Part shown: one piece after another, positions 45,604 to 54,289 of the stretch
Layout: each line of letters opens with the position of its first letter
How positions within the stretch are numbered: the stretch's first letter is position 1
NCBI GenBank assembly: GCA_045807125.1
Contig: JBJMHZ010000013.1
Coordinates: 158,937-222,936 of the forward strand
DNA: 64,000 nucleotides
Reading direction: 5' to 3'
From: JBJMHZ01 sp045807125
Lineage (GTDB): Bacteria > Actinomycetota > Actinomycetes > JAWWOL01
The notes under the pieces: model-generated
Told to the model about the DNA's origin: nothing
What the model saw: the letters and a program-made list of their open reading frames with translations, nothing else
Database searches by the model: none
Program-made: the position numbers and the translations under genes

Positions 45604-47409
45604 ATGGCGACCACCACCGAAGAGCCTCTGTCGGGTGCCCCGCAGGAGCAGGACAGCGACGTCGTCGAGATGGCGTGGGACCCCGTCACGCGCATCGTCG
45701 GCAGCCTGGGCATCTACGCGAGCGTCGACTTCAAGCAGAAGACGGTGCGCGAGTGCCACAGCACCTCGTCGGTCTTCCGCGGCTACAGCATCTTCATGAA
45801 GGGCAAGGATCCGCGGGACGCGCACTTCATCACCAGCCGCATCTGCGGCATCTGCGGCGACAACCACGCGACCTGCTCGGTCTACAACCAGAACATGGCG
45901 TACGGCATCGCGCCGCCGCCGCTGGGCGAGTGGATCATCAACCTCGGCGAGTCCGCCGAGTACATGTTCGACCACAACATCTTCCAGGAGAACCTGGTCG
46001 GGGTCGACTACTGCGAGCGCATGGTGCGCGAGACCAACCCCGGCGTGCTCGCGCTGGCGGAGACCACGCAGGCACCGCACGCGGGCGACCACGGCTACCG
46101 CACGATCGCCGACATCATGCGGGCGCTCAACCCGATCGAGGGCGAGTTCTACCGCGAGGCGCTGGCGGTCAGCCGGTGGACGCGCGAGATGTTCTGCCTG
46201 ATGGAGGGGCGCCACGTCCATCCCTCGACGCTCTACCCCGGCGGGGTCGGCACGGTGGCGACCGTGCAGCTGTTCACCGACTACCTCAGCCGGCTCGCGC
46301 GCTACGCGGAGTTCATGAAGCGCGTGGTGCCGCTGCACGACGACCTCTTCGACTTCTTCTACCAGGCGCTGCCGGGCTACGAGCACGTCGGCGAGCGGCG
46401 CGTCCTGCTCGGCTGCTGGGGCAGCCTGAACGACCCGGCGCACTGCAACTTCCAGTACCGCGACATGAGCAACTGGGGCCGGAAGATGTTCGTGACCCCC
46501 GGCGTGATCGTCGACGGCAAGCTGGTGACCACGGACCTCGTGGACATCAACCTGGGCATCCGGATCCTGCTCGGCAGCTCCTACTACGACGACTGGGACG
46601 ACCAAGAGGTGTTCGTCACCCACGACCCGCTCGGCAACCCGGTCGACCGGCACCACCCGTGGAACCAGCACACGATCCCGCGCCCGCAGCGCCGCGACTT
46701 CGACGGCAAGTACAGCTGGACGATGTCGCCGCGGTGGTTCGACGGCGTCGACCATCTGGCGCTCGACACCGGCGGCGGCCCCATCGCGCGGCTGTGGTCG
46801 ACGGCGCTCGCCGGCCTCGTCGACGTCGGGTACGTCCGGAGCACCGGCCGCAGCGTCGTCATCAACCTGCCCAAGACGGCGACCAAGCCAGAGGCGACGT
46901 TCGAGTGGAAGATCCCCCAGTGGAGCAACGCGATCGAACGGAACCGGGCTCGGACGTACTTCCAGGCGTACGTGGCCGCGCTGGCGTACTACTTCGTCGA
47001 GAAGGCGCTCGAGGAGGTACGGGCCGGCCGCACCGAGACGTGGACGCCGTTCAAGGTGCCCGATGAGGCGATCAGCTGCGGGTTCACCGAGGCGGTCCGC
47101 GGCGTGCTGAGCCACCACATGGTCATCAGGGACGGCAAGATCGCCAACTACCACCCGTACCCACCTACGCCGTGGAACGGCAGCGTGCGCGACGTCTACG
47201 GCACGCCGGGCCCGTACGAGGACGCCGTGCAGAACACGCCGATCTTCGAGGAGAACCCGAAGGAGACGTTCAAGGGCATCGACATCATGCGCGCGGTGCG
47301 CAGCTTCGACCCGTGCCTGCCGTGCGGCGTGCACATGTACCTCGGCGGCGGTGACGTGCTGCGCAAGGTGCACACGCCGGTGGGCCTCGACGCCACCCTC
47401 GGCGGCTGA
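45604..47409 (+). CDS. hhyL: [NiFe] hydrogenase large subunit, group 1h-type
   Basis: 601 aa. The four nickel ligands are RICGICGDNH near the N-terminus and DPCLPCGVHMY near the C-terminus. About 24 residues follow the last His; this tail must be removed by the endopeptidase encoded at 50731 before the cofactor site closes. Length and sequence fit the group 1h large subunit, which oxidises atmospheric H2 and tolerates O2. GGAG precedes ATG 45604. It is 53 bp after the small subunit. Confidence 0.93.
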   Translation: MATTTEEPLSGAPQEQDSDVVEMAWDPVTRIVGSLGIYASVDFKQKTVRECHSTSSVFRGYSIFMKGKDPRDAHFITSRICGICGDNHATCSVYNQNMAYGIAPPPLGEWIINLGESAEYMFDHNIFQENLVGVDYCERMVRETNPGVLALAETTQAPHAGDHGYRTIADIMRALNPIEGEFYREALAVSRWTREMFCLMEGRHVHPSTLYPGGVGTVATVQLFTDYLSRLARYAEFMKRVVPLHDDLFDFFYQALPGYEHVGERRVLLGCWGSLNDPAHCNFQYRDMSNWGRKMFVTPGVIVDGKLVTTDLVDINLGIRILLGSSYYDDWDDQEVFVTHDPLGNPVDRHHPWNQHTIPRPQRRDFDGKYSWTMSPRWFDGVDHLALDTGGGPIARLWSTALAGLVDVGYVRSTGRSVVINLPKTATKPEATFEWKIPQWSNAIERNRARTYFQAYVAALAYYFVEKALEEVRAGRTETWTPFKVPDEAISCGFTEAVRGVLSHHMVIRDGKIANYHPYPPTPWNGSVRDVYGTPGPYEDAVQNTPIFEENPKETFKGIDIMRAVRSFDPCLPCGVHMYLGGGDVLRKVHTPVGLDATLGG

Positions 47410-47416
47410 TCCCGCC

Positions 47417-48004
47417 ATGGGCGACCGGGTGGACGAGTCCGACGTCGCGGTTACCGGGCGGCGCATCGAGAGCCTGCTCGGCGAGCTGACCCGGCTGGAG
47501 CCGCGCATCGCCGCGACGGCCGAGGATCTCGTGCGCGAGGTGACCGGGCTCTACGCCGAGGCCCTGGCGCGGATCGTCGACGCCCTCGACGAGGGCACGG
47601 TGCGCCGGCTCGCCGCCGACCAGCTCGTCGGCGGCCTGCTCATGGTGCACGAGCTGCACCCCGACGACCTGGCCACCAGGGTCAGGGCCGCCCTCGACGC
47701 GGTGCGCCCGGCGCTCGGGGCGCACGCGGGCGGCGTCGAGCTGCTCGGCATCGGCGAGGAGGACGACGGCGCGGTGGTCGCGCTGCGGCTGGAGGGCAGC
47801 TGCCACGGCTGCCCGTCCTCGCTCGTCACCGTCCGCCAGTCGATCGAGCGGGCCATCCTCGGCGCGGCCCCCGAGGTGGTCCGGGTCGACGTCGAGGGAT
47901 TGCACGAGCGCCCTGCCGAGCCGGCGCTGCTGCAGATCCAGCCGATGCGGCCGTACGCCGAGGACGGCTCGGAGTGCCCGGCCGTCGTGGGAGCCGCAAC
48001 ATGA
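47417..48004 (+). CDS. NifU C-terminal-like protein
   Basis: 195 aa. An alpha-helical N-terminal half (ESLLGELTRLEPRIAATAEDL) precedes a NifU/Nfu-like domain with CHGCPSSLVTVRQSIERAI. Nfu domains carry or transfer [4Fe-4S] clusters, needed in number by the small subunit. It starts 7 bp after the large subunit and overlaps the next gene by ATGA, so it belongs to the hydrogenase operon. Confidence 0.82.
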   Translation: MGDRVDESDVAVTGRRIESLLGELTRLEPRIAATAEDLVREVTGLYAEALARIVDALDEGTVRRLAADQLVGGLLMVHELHPDDLATRVRAALDAVRPALGAHAGGVELLGIGEEDDGAVVALRLEGSCHGCPSSLVTVRQSIERAILGAAPEVVRVDVEGLHERPAEPALLQIQPMRPYAEDGSECPAVVGAAT

Positions 48005-48681
48005 CCGGCGAGCCCACCGTCGCTCTGCCCGACGGCGTCGCCCGGCTGCTGCGCCGGCGCCCTCCCCCGCCGCCGGGCGAGCGGTGCGACATGTGCAGCG
48101 AGCAGATCGGCGGCGAGCATCCGCACGTCGTCGACGTCACCAGCCGCCGCATCATGTGCTGCTGCCGCGCGTGCGGGATGCTCTTCACCGACGGGGCGGC
48201 GGCCGGCGGGCGCTACCGCACGGTGCCTGACCGGTGGCTGCACGACCCGCAGCACCAGCTGAGCGTCGAGGAGTGGGAGCGGTTCAGGATCCCCGTGCGG
48301 GTCGCGTTCTTCTTCCTCAACAGCAGCCTCGACCGGGTGGTCGCGCTCTACCCCGGCCCAGGCGGCGCGACCGAGAGCGAGCTCGCGCTCGACGCGTGGG
48401 ACGACCTGCTCGCCGCGACGCCGCTGGCCGGCATGCTCGCCCCTGACGTCGAGGCGCTGCTCGTCGACAGGGGCGCCGACCGGCGCGCGGGCCGGGCGCA
48501 AGCCGGCGAGCAGGAGCCGTCCTGCCACCTGGTGCCGATCGACGCCTGCTACGAGCTCGTCGGGCGGCTGCGGACGAAGTGGGCCGGCTTCGACGGTGGC
48601 GAGGAGGCCCGCGACGAGCTCGCCCGGTTCTTCGCGACCGTGCACGAGCGCAGCCGCCCGGTTCGCGTGCCGGCGGGGTGA
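48001..48681 (+). CDS. DUF5947-like hydrogenase accessory protein
   Basis: 226 aa. CDMC and CCCRACG near the N-terminus form a probable zinc or iron-sulfur site; FRIPVRVAFFFLNSSLDRVVALYPGPGGATES follows. From memory DUF5947 proteins are found only beside group 1h hydrogenases; the role is not established. Coupled to both neighbours. Confidence 0.72.
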   Translation: MTGEPTVALPDGVARLLRRRPPPPPGERCDMCSEQIGGEHPHVVDVTSRRIMCCCRACGMLFTDGAAAGGRYRTVPDRWLHDPQHQLSVEEWERFRIPVRVAFFFLNSSLDRVVALYPGPGGATESELALDAWDDLLAATPLAGMLAPDVEALLVDRGADRRAGRAQAGEQEPSCHLVPIDACYELVGRLRTKWAGFDGGEEARDELARFFATVHERSRPVRVPAG

Positions 48682-48683
48682 CG

Positions 48684-49325
48684 ATGCTCGACATCGCGTT
48701 CTCCTGCCTGGGCGCCCGGCCGGCCACCTGGGCCGCGTTCCCCACCATGCTGCTCGACCTCGAGGTCGAGGAGCGCTCCGGCCGGCGGATCTACGGGCTG
48801 GGCCTGCACTGCCAGATCCGCGTCGAGCCGGTGCGCCGGCGCTACGCGCCCGGCGAGGAGGGTGCGCTGCTCGAGCTCTTCGGCGAGCCGGCCCGGTGGC
48901 GCGACACGCTGAACCCGATCCAGGTCTGCACGGTGTCGACGATGGTGCCCGGGTTCACCGGCAGCACCTGCTTCGAGCTGCCGGTGCCGTGCACGTACGA
49001 CACGGAGGTGGCGGCGGCCAAGTACTTCCGCGCCCTCGAGGACGGCGAGATCCCGCTGCTGCTGCTCTTCTCCGGCACGGTCTACTTCTCCGGCGGCGAC
49101 GGGCTGCTCGTCGAGCAGGTCCCGTGGGACCGCGAGGTGAGCTTCCGGCTGCCCGTCGCCACGTGGCGCGCGCTCATGGACGCGCACTTCCCCGGCACCG
49201 GCTGGCTGCGGCTGCGCACCGACGCGCTCGATGCGCTGCAGCGGTTCCGTCGCGAGCGGATGCTCCCGAGCTGGGAGGAGGCCGTCATGGCCCTGCTGAA
49301 GGAGGCGGGGGTGGAGCAGGCATGA
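48684..49325 (+). CDS. DUF6084-like hydrogenase accessory protein
   Basis: 213 aa, beta-rich with a jelly-roll look (GLHCQIRVEPVRRRYAPGEEG ..., FELPVPCTYDTEVAAAKYF, FSGTVYFSGGDGLLVEQVPW). No metal motif is evident. The ATG at 48684 lies three bases after the previous stop; GTG 48678 is an alternative. Conserved, from memory, in the same operons as DUF5947. Probably a chaperone or scaffold of subunit assembly. Confidence 0.7.
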   Translation: MLDIAFSCLGARPATWAAFPTMLLDLEVEERSGRRIYGLGLHCQIRVEPVRRRYAPGEEGALLELFGEPARWRDTLNPIQVCTVSTMVPGFTGSTCFELPVPCTYDTEVAAAKYFRALEDGEIPLLLLFSGTVYFSGGDGLLVEQVPWDREVSFRLPVATWRALMDAHFPGTGWLRLRTDALDALQRFRRERMLPSWEEAVMALLKEAGVEQA

Positions 49326-50734
49326 CGACCGGCGAGATGGACCCGTTCGCGACCGCCCGCACGGTCGCCGACACCGTCCTGCTCGAGGGCTACGTGCTGT
49401 ACCCCTACCGCGCGTCGGCGGCGAAGAACCGGATGCGCTGGCAGTTCGGCGTGCTCATGCCCGCGCCGTGCGCGGCGCGGCATGCGGAGGCCACCGCGAG
49501 CCGCACCGAGTGCCTCGTCGACCTCGCCGACGAAGCGGTGCTGCGGGTCCGGCTGCGGTTCCTGCACCTGGTCCGCCGGACCGTCGAGGCCGCGCAGGAC
49601 GGTGGCTTCGCGCCGGTGGACCGGTTCGAGGTCGGCGATGCGGCGCACGTGCCGTGGGACGAGGGCGAGACCGAGGAGGTGGATCTCGAGGTCGCGCTGG
49701 CCGACCTGATCGCCGCCCCGGTCGAGCGCGAGGTCGGGATCGCGGGCTCGCGCGCCTGCGAGCCGCTGCGCCACCCGGCCGGCCGGCTCGTCGGCCGCCT
49801 GGTGCGCGAGGCACTGCCGCTGCGGCTGCGGCTGGCGGTCTCCGCGCAGTCGCTGCCCGGCCCGTACGGCGCTCTGCGGTTGCGCGTCGACGTCGAGAAC
49901 CGCACCGAGGCGCCCGACCCCGGCGCCCCGCGCGAGGAGGCGCTGCGCTCCTCCCTGGTCGCGGCGCACTCGCTGCTGGCGCTGTCGCGGGGCTCGTTCC
50001 TCTCGCTGGCCGCGCCGCCGGAGTGGGCCCGGCCGGCCGCCGCCGGGTGCACGAACGAGGGCACCTGGCCGGTGCTGGTGGGCGGGCGGGAGAGCGCGCG
50101 CGTGGTGCTGTCCTCCCCGATCATCCTCGACGACGACCCGGCGATCGCGCCGGAGAGCGGGACCGTCCTCTACGACAGCACCGAGATCGACGAGATCCTC
50201 ACCCTGCGCACGATGACGCTGACCGACGAGGAGAAGCGCGAGGCGCGAGGCACCGATCCGCGCGCGGCGGCTGTCGTCGACGCGGTCGACGGCATCCCGC
50301 CGGAGTTGCTGGACCGCCTCCACGGCGCGATCCGGTCGCTGCGCGCGGTGCCGGCCATCGACCGGGTGACGAGCGCGGTGCCGGACCAGCCTCCGGTGCC
50401 GCGGATCGAGGCCAGCCCGCCACTGGTGCCCTGGTGGGATCCGGGCGCCGACGACTCGGTCGACCCGGAGCGCGACAGCGTCCTGGTCGGCGGCGTGCCG
50501 GTCGCGAGAGGAGCGCACGTGCTGCTGCGGCCCGGGACCCGCGGCGCCGACGCGCAGGACATGTTCCTCGCGGGCAGGAGCGCGACCGTCGAGGCGGTGC
50601 TGCACGACGTGGACGGGTGCGTGCACGTGGCGGTCAGCATCGACGACGACCCGCTGGCGGAGGTTCAAGCCGCGCACGGCCGCTACCGCTACTTCCGGCC
50701 GGACGAGCTCGAGCCGCTGGAGCGCGCACCATGA
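49322..50734 (+). CDS. uncharacterised 470-aa hydrogenase-operon protein
   Basis: 470 aa, no Cys cluster, no signal. The first part begins DTVLLEGYVLYPYRASAAKNRMRWQFGVLMP; the middle is beta-rich with LRLRVDVENRTEA and SLLALSRGSFLSLAAPP; the end has VLLRPGTRGADAQDMFLAGRSATVEAV, a beta domain resembling the last part of nitrile hydratase-like barrels. It is coupled by ATGA overlaps on both sides to the accessory gene and the endopeptidase, so it takes part in hydrogenase assembly or electron transfer. Function unknown to me. Confidence 0.72.
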   Translation: MTTGEMDPFATARTVADTVLLEGYVLYPYRASAAKNRMRWQFGVLMPAPCAARHAEATASRTECLVDLADEAVLRVRLRFLHLVRRTVEAAQDGGFAPVDRFEVGDAAHVPWDEGETEEVDLEVALADLIAAPVEREVGIAGSRACEPLRHPAGRLVGRLVREALPLRLRLAVSAQSLPGPYGALRLRVDVENRTEAPDPGAPREEALRSSLVAAHSLLALSRGSFLSLAAPPEWARPAAAGCTNEGTWPVLVGGRESARVVLSSPIILDDDPAIAPESGTVLYDSTEIDEILTLRTMTLTDEEKREARGTDPRAAAVVDAVDGIPPELLDRLHGAIRSLRAVPAIDRVTSAVPDQPPVPRIEASPPLVPWWDPGADDSVDPERDSVLVGGVPVARGAHVLLRPGTRGADAQDMFLAGRSATVEAVLHDVDGCVHVAVSIDDDPLAEVQAAHGRYRYFRPDELEPLERAP

Positions 50735-51333
50735 CCGCCCCGGCCGGCCGGGCGCCGTCCGGTGGAGCGCCGTCCGGGCGCACCCTCGTCGCCGGCGTCG
50801 GCAACGTCTTCCTCGGCGACGACGGGTTCGGCAGCGCGGTGGCGCAGGCGCTCGCGCGCCGGGAGCTGCCGGGGGGCGTCGAGGTCGCCGACATCGGCAT
50901 CCGCGGCGTCCATCTCGCGTACCAGCTGCTGGACGGCTACGACGCGCTGGTGCTCGTCGACGCCGTCGCCCGCGGCGAGCCGGCCGGCACGGTCACCGTC
51001 CTCGAGACCTCGCTCGCGGCGCACGCTCGGAGCGACGATGCGGCGCCGCCCGTCGACCCGCACGACATGGGCCCGGACGCGGTGCTCCGGCTGCTCGCCG
51101 GCCTCGCGGGCACCCTCGGCGCGGCCGTCGGGCGCGTGCTCGTCGTCGGTTGCGAGCCGGCGAGCCTCGACGAGGGCATCGGCCTGTCGCCGGCGGTCGA
51201 AGCCGCCGTGCCCGTCGCGGTGGGCACCGTGCTCGACCTCGTCACGACCGGTCGCGCGCCTGAGCTCGCGACCGGCCTCACTCCTGACCTCACTCCTGAC
51301 CTCACGACGGGAGAGCGGACATGCACGAGATAG
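50731..51333 (+). CDS. hydrogenase maturation endopeptidase (HyaD/HybD family)
   Basis: 200 aa. GVGNVFLGDDGFG at the N-terminus has the Glu/Asp nickel-sensing position of the family, DALVLVDAV the second Asp, and PHDMGPDAVLRLL the conserved His. It removes the large subunit tail once Ni is in place. A C-terminal extension with TPDLTPDLT is atypical. It overlaps the HypA-like gene by 13 bp in another frame. Confidence 0.88.
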   Translation: MTAPAGRAPSGGAPSGRTLVAGVGNVFLGDDGFGSAVAQALARRELPGGVEVADIGIRGVHLAYQLLDGYDALVLVDAVARGEPAGTVTVLETSLAAHARSDDAAPPVDPHDMGPDAVLRLLAGLAGTLGAAVGRVLVVGCEPASLDEGIGLSPAVEAAVPVAVGTVLDLVTTGRAPELATGLTPDLTPDLTTGERTCTR

Positions 51334-51617
51334 GCATCTGCGAGGACGTGCTGGACGCCGTGCTGCGGCGGGCCGACGGCCGCACGGTGACGAGGGTCAA
51401 GGTACGGATCGGCGCCGCGCTGCACGTGTCGCAGGACCTGTTCGACCAGGCGTTCCCGCTCGTGGCGGCCGGCACCGAGGCCGCCGACGCCAGGGTGGAG
51501 GTCGTCACCGTGCCCGGCGAGGAGATGGTGCTCGAGTCGATCGCCGTCGCGGCCGGCGCGCCCACCGCAGCCAATGCGGCCGGCGCGCCCACCGCGCCCT
51601 CGGCACCGGCCGGCTGA
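51321..51617 (+). CDS. hypA: HypA-like nickel chaperone lacking the zinc ribbon
   Basis: 98 aa. MHEIGICEDVL starts with the Met-His-Glu that binds nickel in HypA, and VTRVKVRIGAALHVSQDLFDQAFPLVAAGT is the HypA fold. After VEVVTVPGEE, where family members continue into a domain with two CxxC pairs, this protein has only an Ala/Pro/Gly tail (APTAANAAGAPTAPSAP) and no Cys. Length is about 15 aa below usual. HypA passes Ni to the large subunit with HypB; HypB is not in the window. Confidence 0.75.
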   Translation: MHEIGICEDVLDAVLRRADGRTVTRVKVRIGAALHVSQDLFDQAFPLVAAGTEAADARVEVVTVPGEEMVLESIAVAAGAPTAANAAGAPTAPSAPAG

Positions 51618-51632
51618 GCGAAGGAGAGCGCC

Positions 51633-51905
51633 ATGTGCCTCGGGATACCCGGCGAGATCGTCGAGATGGACCGCAGCGAGAGCGACCTGGCGCGCGTCGA
51701 CGTCGCGGGCGTCCGGCGGATGGTCAACGTCGGCCTGCTGGAGGGGCAGCCGCTCGACGTGGGCGACTGGGTGCTCATCCACGTCGGGTTCGCCCTCTCG
51801 CGCATCGACGAGGAGGAGGCCAAGGCGGCGATGGACTTCCTGGTGAGCATCGGCCAGGCGTACGACGACGAGATCCGCGCGCTGACGGAGTCGAGCATCG
51901 ACTGA
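51633..51905 (+). CDS. hypC: HypC hydrogenase chaperone
   Basis: 90 aa. MCLGIPGEIVEMD has the N-terminal Cys2 essential for carrying the Fe(CN)2CO unit with HypD; VNVGLLEGQPLDVGDWVLIHVGFALSRIDEEEA is the OB-like core. The start is after AAGGAGAG. It accompanies HypD and delivers iron to the large subunit precursor. Confidence 0.92.
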   Translation: MCLGIPGEIVEMDRSESDLARVDVAGVRRMVNVGLLEGQPLDVGDWVLIHVGFALSRIDEEEAKAAMDFLVSIGQAYDDEIRALTESSID

Positions 51906-51932
51906 CCGCCGGCGAACCGGCAGGGAGGCACC

Positions 51933-53060
51933 ATGCGCTACGTCGACGAGTTCAGGGACGCGGGCGCCGCACGAGCCGTCGCGGCCCAGATCGCGGCACT
52001 GTGCGAGCCCGGCCGTCGCTACAGCTTCATGGAGGTGTGCGGCGGCCACACCCACACCATCTACAAGCACGGCCTGGAGGACTACCTCCCCGAGGCCGTG
52101 ACGCTCGTGCACGGGCCGGGCTGCCCGGTGTGCGTCATCCCGATGGGCCGGGTCGACGACGCGATCGCCATCGCCGAGCAGCCCGACGTGATCCTCACCA
52201 GCTTCGGCGACATGCTGCGCGTGCCGGGGGGGCGCGGCTCGTTCCTCGACGCCAAGGCGGCCGGCGCCGACATCCGCATGGTGTACTCGCCGCTCGACGC
52301 GCTGAGGATCGCGCGCACCAACCCGGACAAGCGCGTGGTGTTCATGGCGATCGGCTTCGAGACCACGGCGCCGTCGACCGCGATGACCGTGCTGCGCGCG
52401 GCCGCCGACGGCATCGACAACTTCTCCGTCTTCTGCAACCACGTCACGATCATCCCGGCCATCAAGGCGATCCTCGACTCCCCAGACCTGCGGCTGGACG
52501 GGTTCCTCGGCCCCGGTCACGTGTCGACGGTGATCGGCTGCCGGCCGTACGAGTTCATCGCGCGCGACCACCGCAAGCCGCTCGTCACCGCCGGCTTCGA
52601 GCCGCTCGACATCCTCGCGTCGGTGCTGATGCTGATGCAGCAGCTCGCCGAGGGGCGCACCGAGGTGGAGAACCAGTACGGCCGCGTCGTCCCGTGGGAC
52701 GGCAACCTGCGGGCGCTGAAGGTCATCGCCGAGGTGATGGAGCTCCGGCCGTACTTCGAGTGGCGCGGCCTGGGGTTCATCTCCCAGTCGGCGCTGCAGG
52801 TGCGCGAGTCCTACGCCGCCTTCGACGCCGAGCGCATCTTCGCGCTGCCCGGCGTACGGGTCGCCGACCCCAAGGCGTGCCAGTGCGGCGAGGTGCTCAA
52901 GGGCGTGCTGAAGCCCTGGGAGTGCAAGGTGTTCGGCACCGCATGCACCCCCGAGACGCCCATCGGCACCTGCATGGTGTCGAGCGAGGGCGCCTGCGCC
53001 GCGTACTACAACTTCGGCCGCTTCAACCGTGCGCGCGTGCGGGAGGTGACCCTGACGTGA
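51933..53060 (+). CDS. hypD: HypD, Fe(CN)2CO assembly protein
   Basis: 375 aa, full length. CGGHTHTIYKHG and HGPGCPVCVIP are the cofactor-assembly cysteines; CQCGEVLKG, GTACTPETPIGTCMV near the C-terminus ligate the [4Fe-4S] cluster. HypD with HypC is the scaffold where CN and CO are added to iron. Its stop overlaps the hypE start (GTGA). Confidence 0.94.
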   Translation: MRYVDEFRDAGAARAVAAQIAALCEPGRRYSFMEVCGGHTHTIYKHGLEDYLPEAVTLVHGPGCPVCVIPMGRVDDAIAIAEQPDVILTSFGDMLRVPGGRGSFLDAKAAGADIRMVYSPLDALRIARTNPDKRVVFMAIGFETTAPSTAMTVLRAAADGIDNFSVFCNHVTIIPAIKAILDSPDLRLDGFLGPGHVSTVIGCRPYEFIARDHRKPLVTAGFEPLDILASVLMLMQQLAEGRTEVENQYGRVVPWDGNLRALKVIAEVMELRPYFEWRGLGFISQSALQVRESYAAFDAERIFALPGVRVADPKACQCGEVLKGVLKPWECKVFGTACTPETPIGTCMVSSEGACAAYYNFGRFNRARVREVTLT

Positions 53061-54157
53061 CGCTCGACCAGGCGCCCACCGGCCGGCCGGACCGCGAGCA
53101 GCAGGTCCTCGACCGCATCGAGCAGGTCCGCCGGCGGCGCCCGCGGGTGCGCGAGGAGCGCATCACCCTGGCGCACGGCGCCGGCGGCAAGGCGACCCAC
53201 ACGCTGATCGAGGCCGTGTTCCTCGAGGCGTTCCGCAACCCCCTGCTCGAGCCGCTGGACGACGGCGCCGTGCTCGACCTGCTCGGCGGGCGGCTCGCTC
53301 TCACGACCGACGCCTTCGTGGTGTCGCCGCTGTTCTTCCCGGGCGGTTGCATCGGCGACCTCGCCGTCAACGGCACGGTCAACGACCTGGCCATGACCGG
53401 TGCCCGGCCCGTCGCGCTGTCGGCGAGCTTCGTGCTCGAGGAGGGCTTCCCCGTCGCGGACCTCCAGCGGATCGTGACCGCGATGGCCGGGGCCGCGCGG
53501 CTCGCCGGCGTGCAGGTGGTCACCGGTGACACGAAGGTCGTGCAGCGCGGCAAGGGCGACGGGTGCTACATCACCACGGCCGGCATCGGCGTCGTGGAGC
53601 GGCCGGTACGGCTGTCGGCCAGCGCCGCCCGCCCGGGCGACGTCGTGCTCGTCTCCGGACCGGTGGGCGACCACGGCATCACGGTGATGCTCGCGCGCGG
53701 CGACCTCGACATCGACGCCGACGTCATGTCCGACACCGCGCCGCTCGCGGAGCTGACCGGTCAGCTGCTCGACGCGGTGCCCGACGTCCGGCTGCTGCGC
53801 GATGCGACGCGCGGCGGGGTGGCGACGATCCTCAACGAGGTCGCCACGGCGTCGGACGTCGCGGTCGTCGTCGACGAGGGCGCCGTGCCGGTGCGCCCGG
53901 TCGTCACGGGCGCCTGCGAGCTGCTCGGCATCGATCCGCTCTACGTCGCCTGCGAGGGGCGGCTGGTGGCGGTCGTGCCCGAGGCGGCCGCCGCCACCGC
54001 TCTCGCCACGCTGCGGGCCCACCCGCTCGGTGCGGGCGCGGCCGTCATCGGGCGGATCGCCGACGACCCGGTGGGGCTCGTGCTGCTGAGGACCGCGTTC
54101 GGCGGGACGCGGATCGTCGACATGCTCGTCGGCGATCCGCTGCCCCGCATCTGCTGA
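53057..54157 (+). CDS. hypE: HypE, cyanide-forming dehydratase
   Basis: 366 aa. AHGAGGKATHTLIEAVF is the PurM-like ATP-binding start; TGDTKVVQRGKGDG and RDATRGGVATILNE follow; the C-terminus ends LPRIC, whose last Cys is carbamoylated by HypF and dehydrated to thiocyanate. An extra 30-residue basic N-terminus precedes the domain, and GTG 53057 could in principle be followed by a later start. Confidence 0.93.
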   Translation: MTLDQAPTGRPDREQQVLDRIEQVRRRRPRVREERITLAHGAGGKATHTLIEAVFLEAFRNPLLEPLDDGAVLDLLGGRLALTTDAFVVSPLFFPGGCIGDLAVNGTVNDLAMTGARPVALSASFVLEEGFPVADLQRIVTAMAGAARLAGVQVVTGDTKVVQRGKGDGCYITTAGIGVVERPVRLSASAARPGDVVLVSGPVGDHGITVMLARGDLDIDADVMSDTAPLAELTGQLLDAVPDVRLLRDATRGGVATILNEVATASDVAVVVDEGAVPVRPVVTGACELLGIDPLYVACEGRLVAVVPEAAAATALATLRAHPLGAGAAVIGRIADDPVGLVLLRTAFGGTRIVDMLVGDPLPRIC

Positions 54158-54169
54158 AGGAGGAGCGCC

Positions 54170-54289
54170 ATGCGCGCCGTAGGCATCGTCGCAACCGCCG
54201 CCGGGATAGCGGTGCTCGCCGGAGGCGCGGTCGTCGTCGTGATGTCGCTCCCGGACATCAGGCGCTACCTGCGCATCAGATCGATGTAG
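54170..54289 (+). CDS. 39-aa membrane peptide (DUF6893-like)
   Basis: A single-helix peptide: a hydrophobic core (IVATAAGIAVLAGGAVVVV) followed by SLPDIRRYLRIRSM. AGGAGG lies six bases before ATG 54170, 12 bp past the hypE stop. From memory such peptides, ending in a PDIRRYLRI-like motif, are found in actinomycetes after hydrogenase genes. The last 14 bases overlap the convergent hypF end. It may anchor a complex at the membrane. Confidence 0.65.
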   Translation: MRAVGIVATAAGIAVLAGGAVVVVMSLPDIRRYLRIRSM

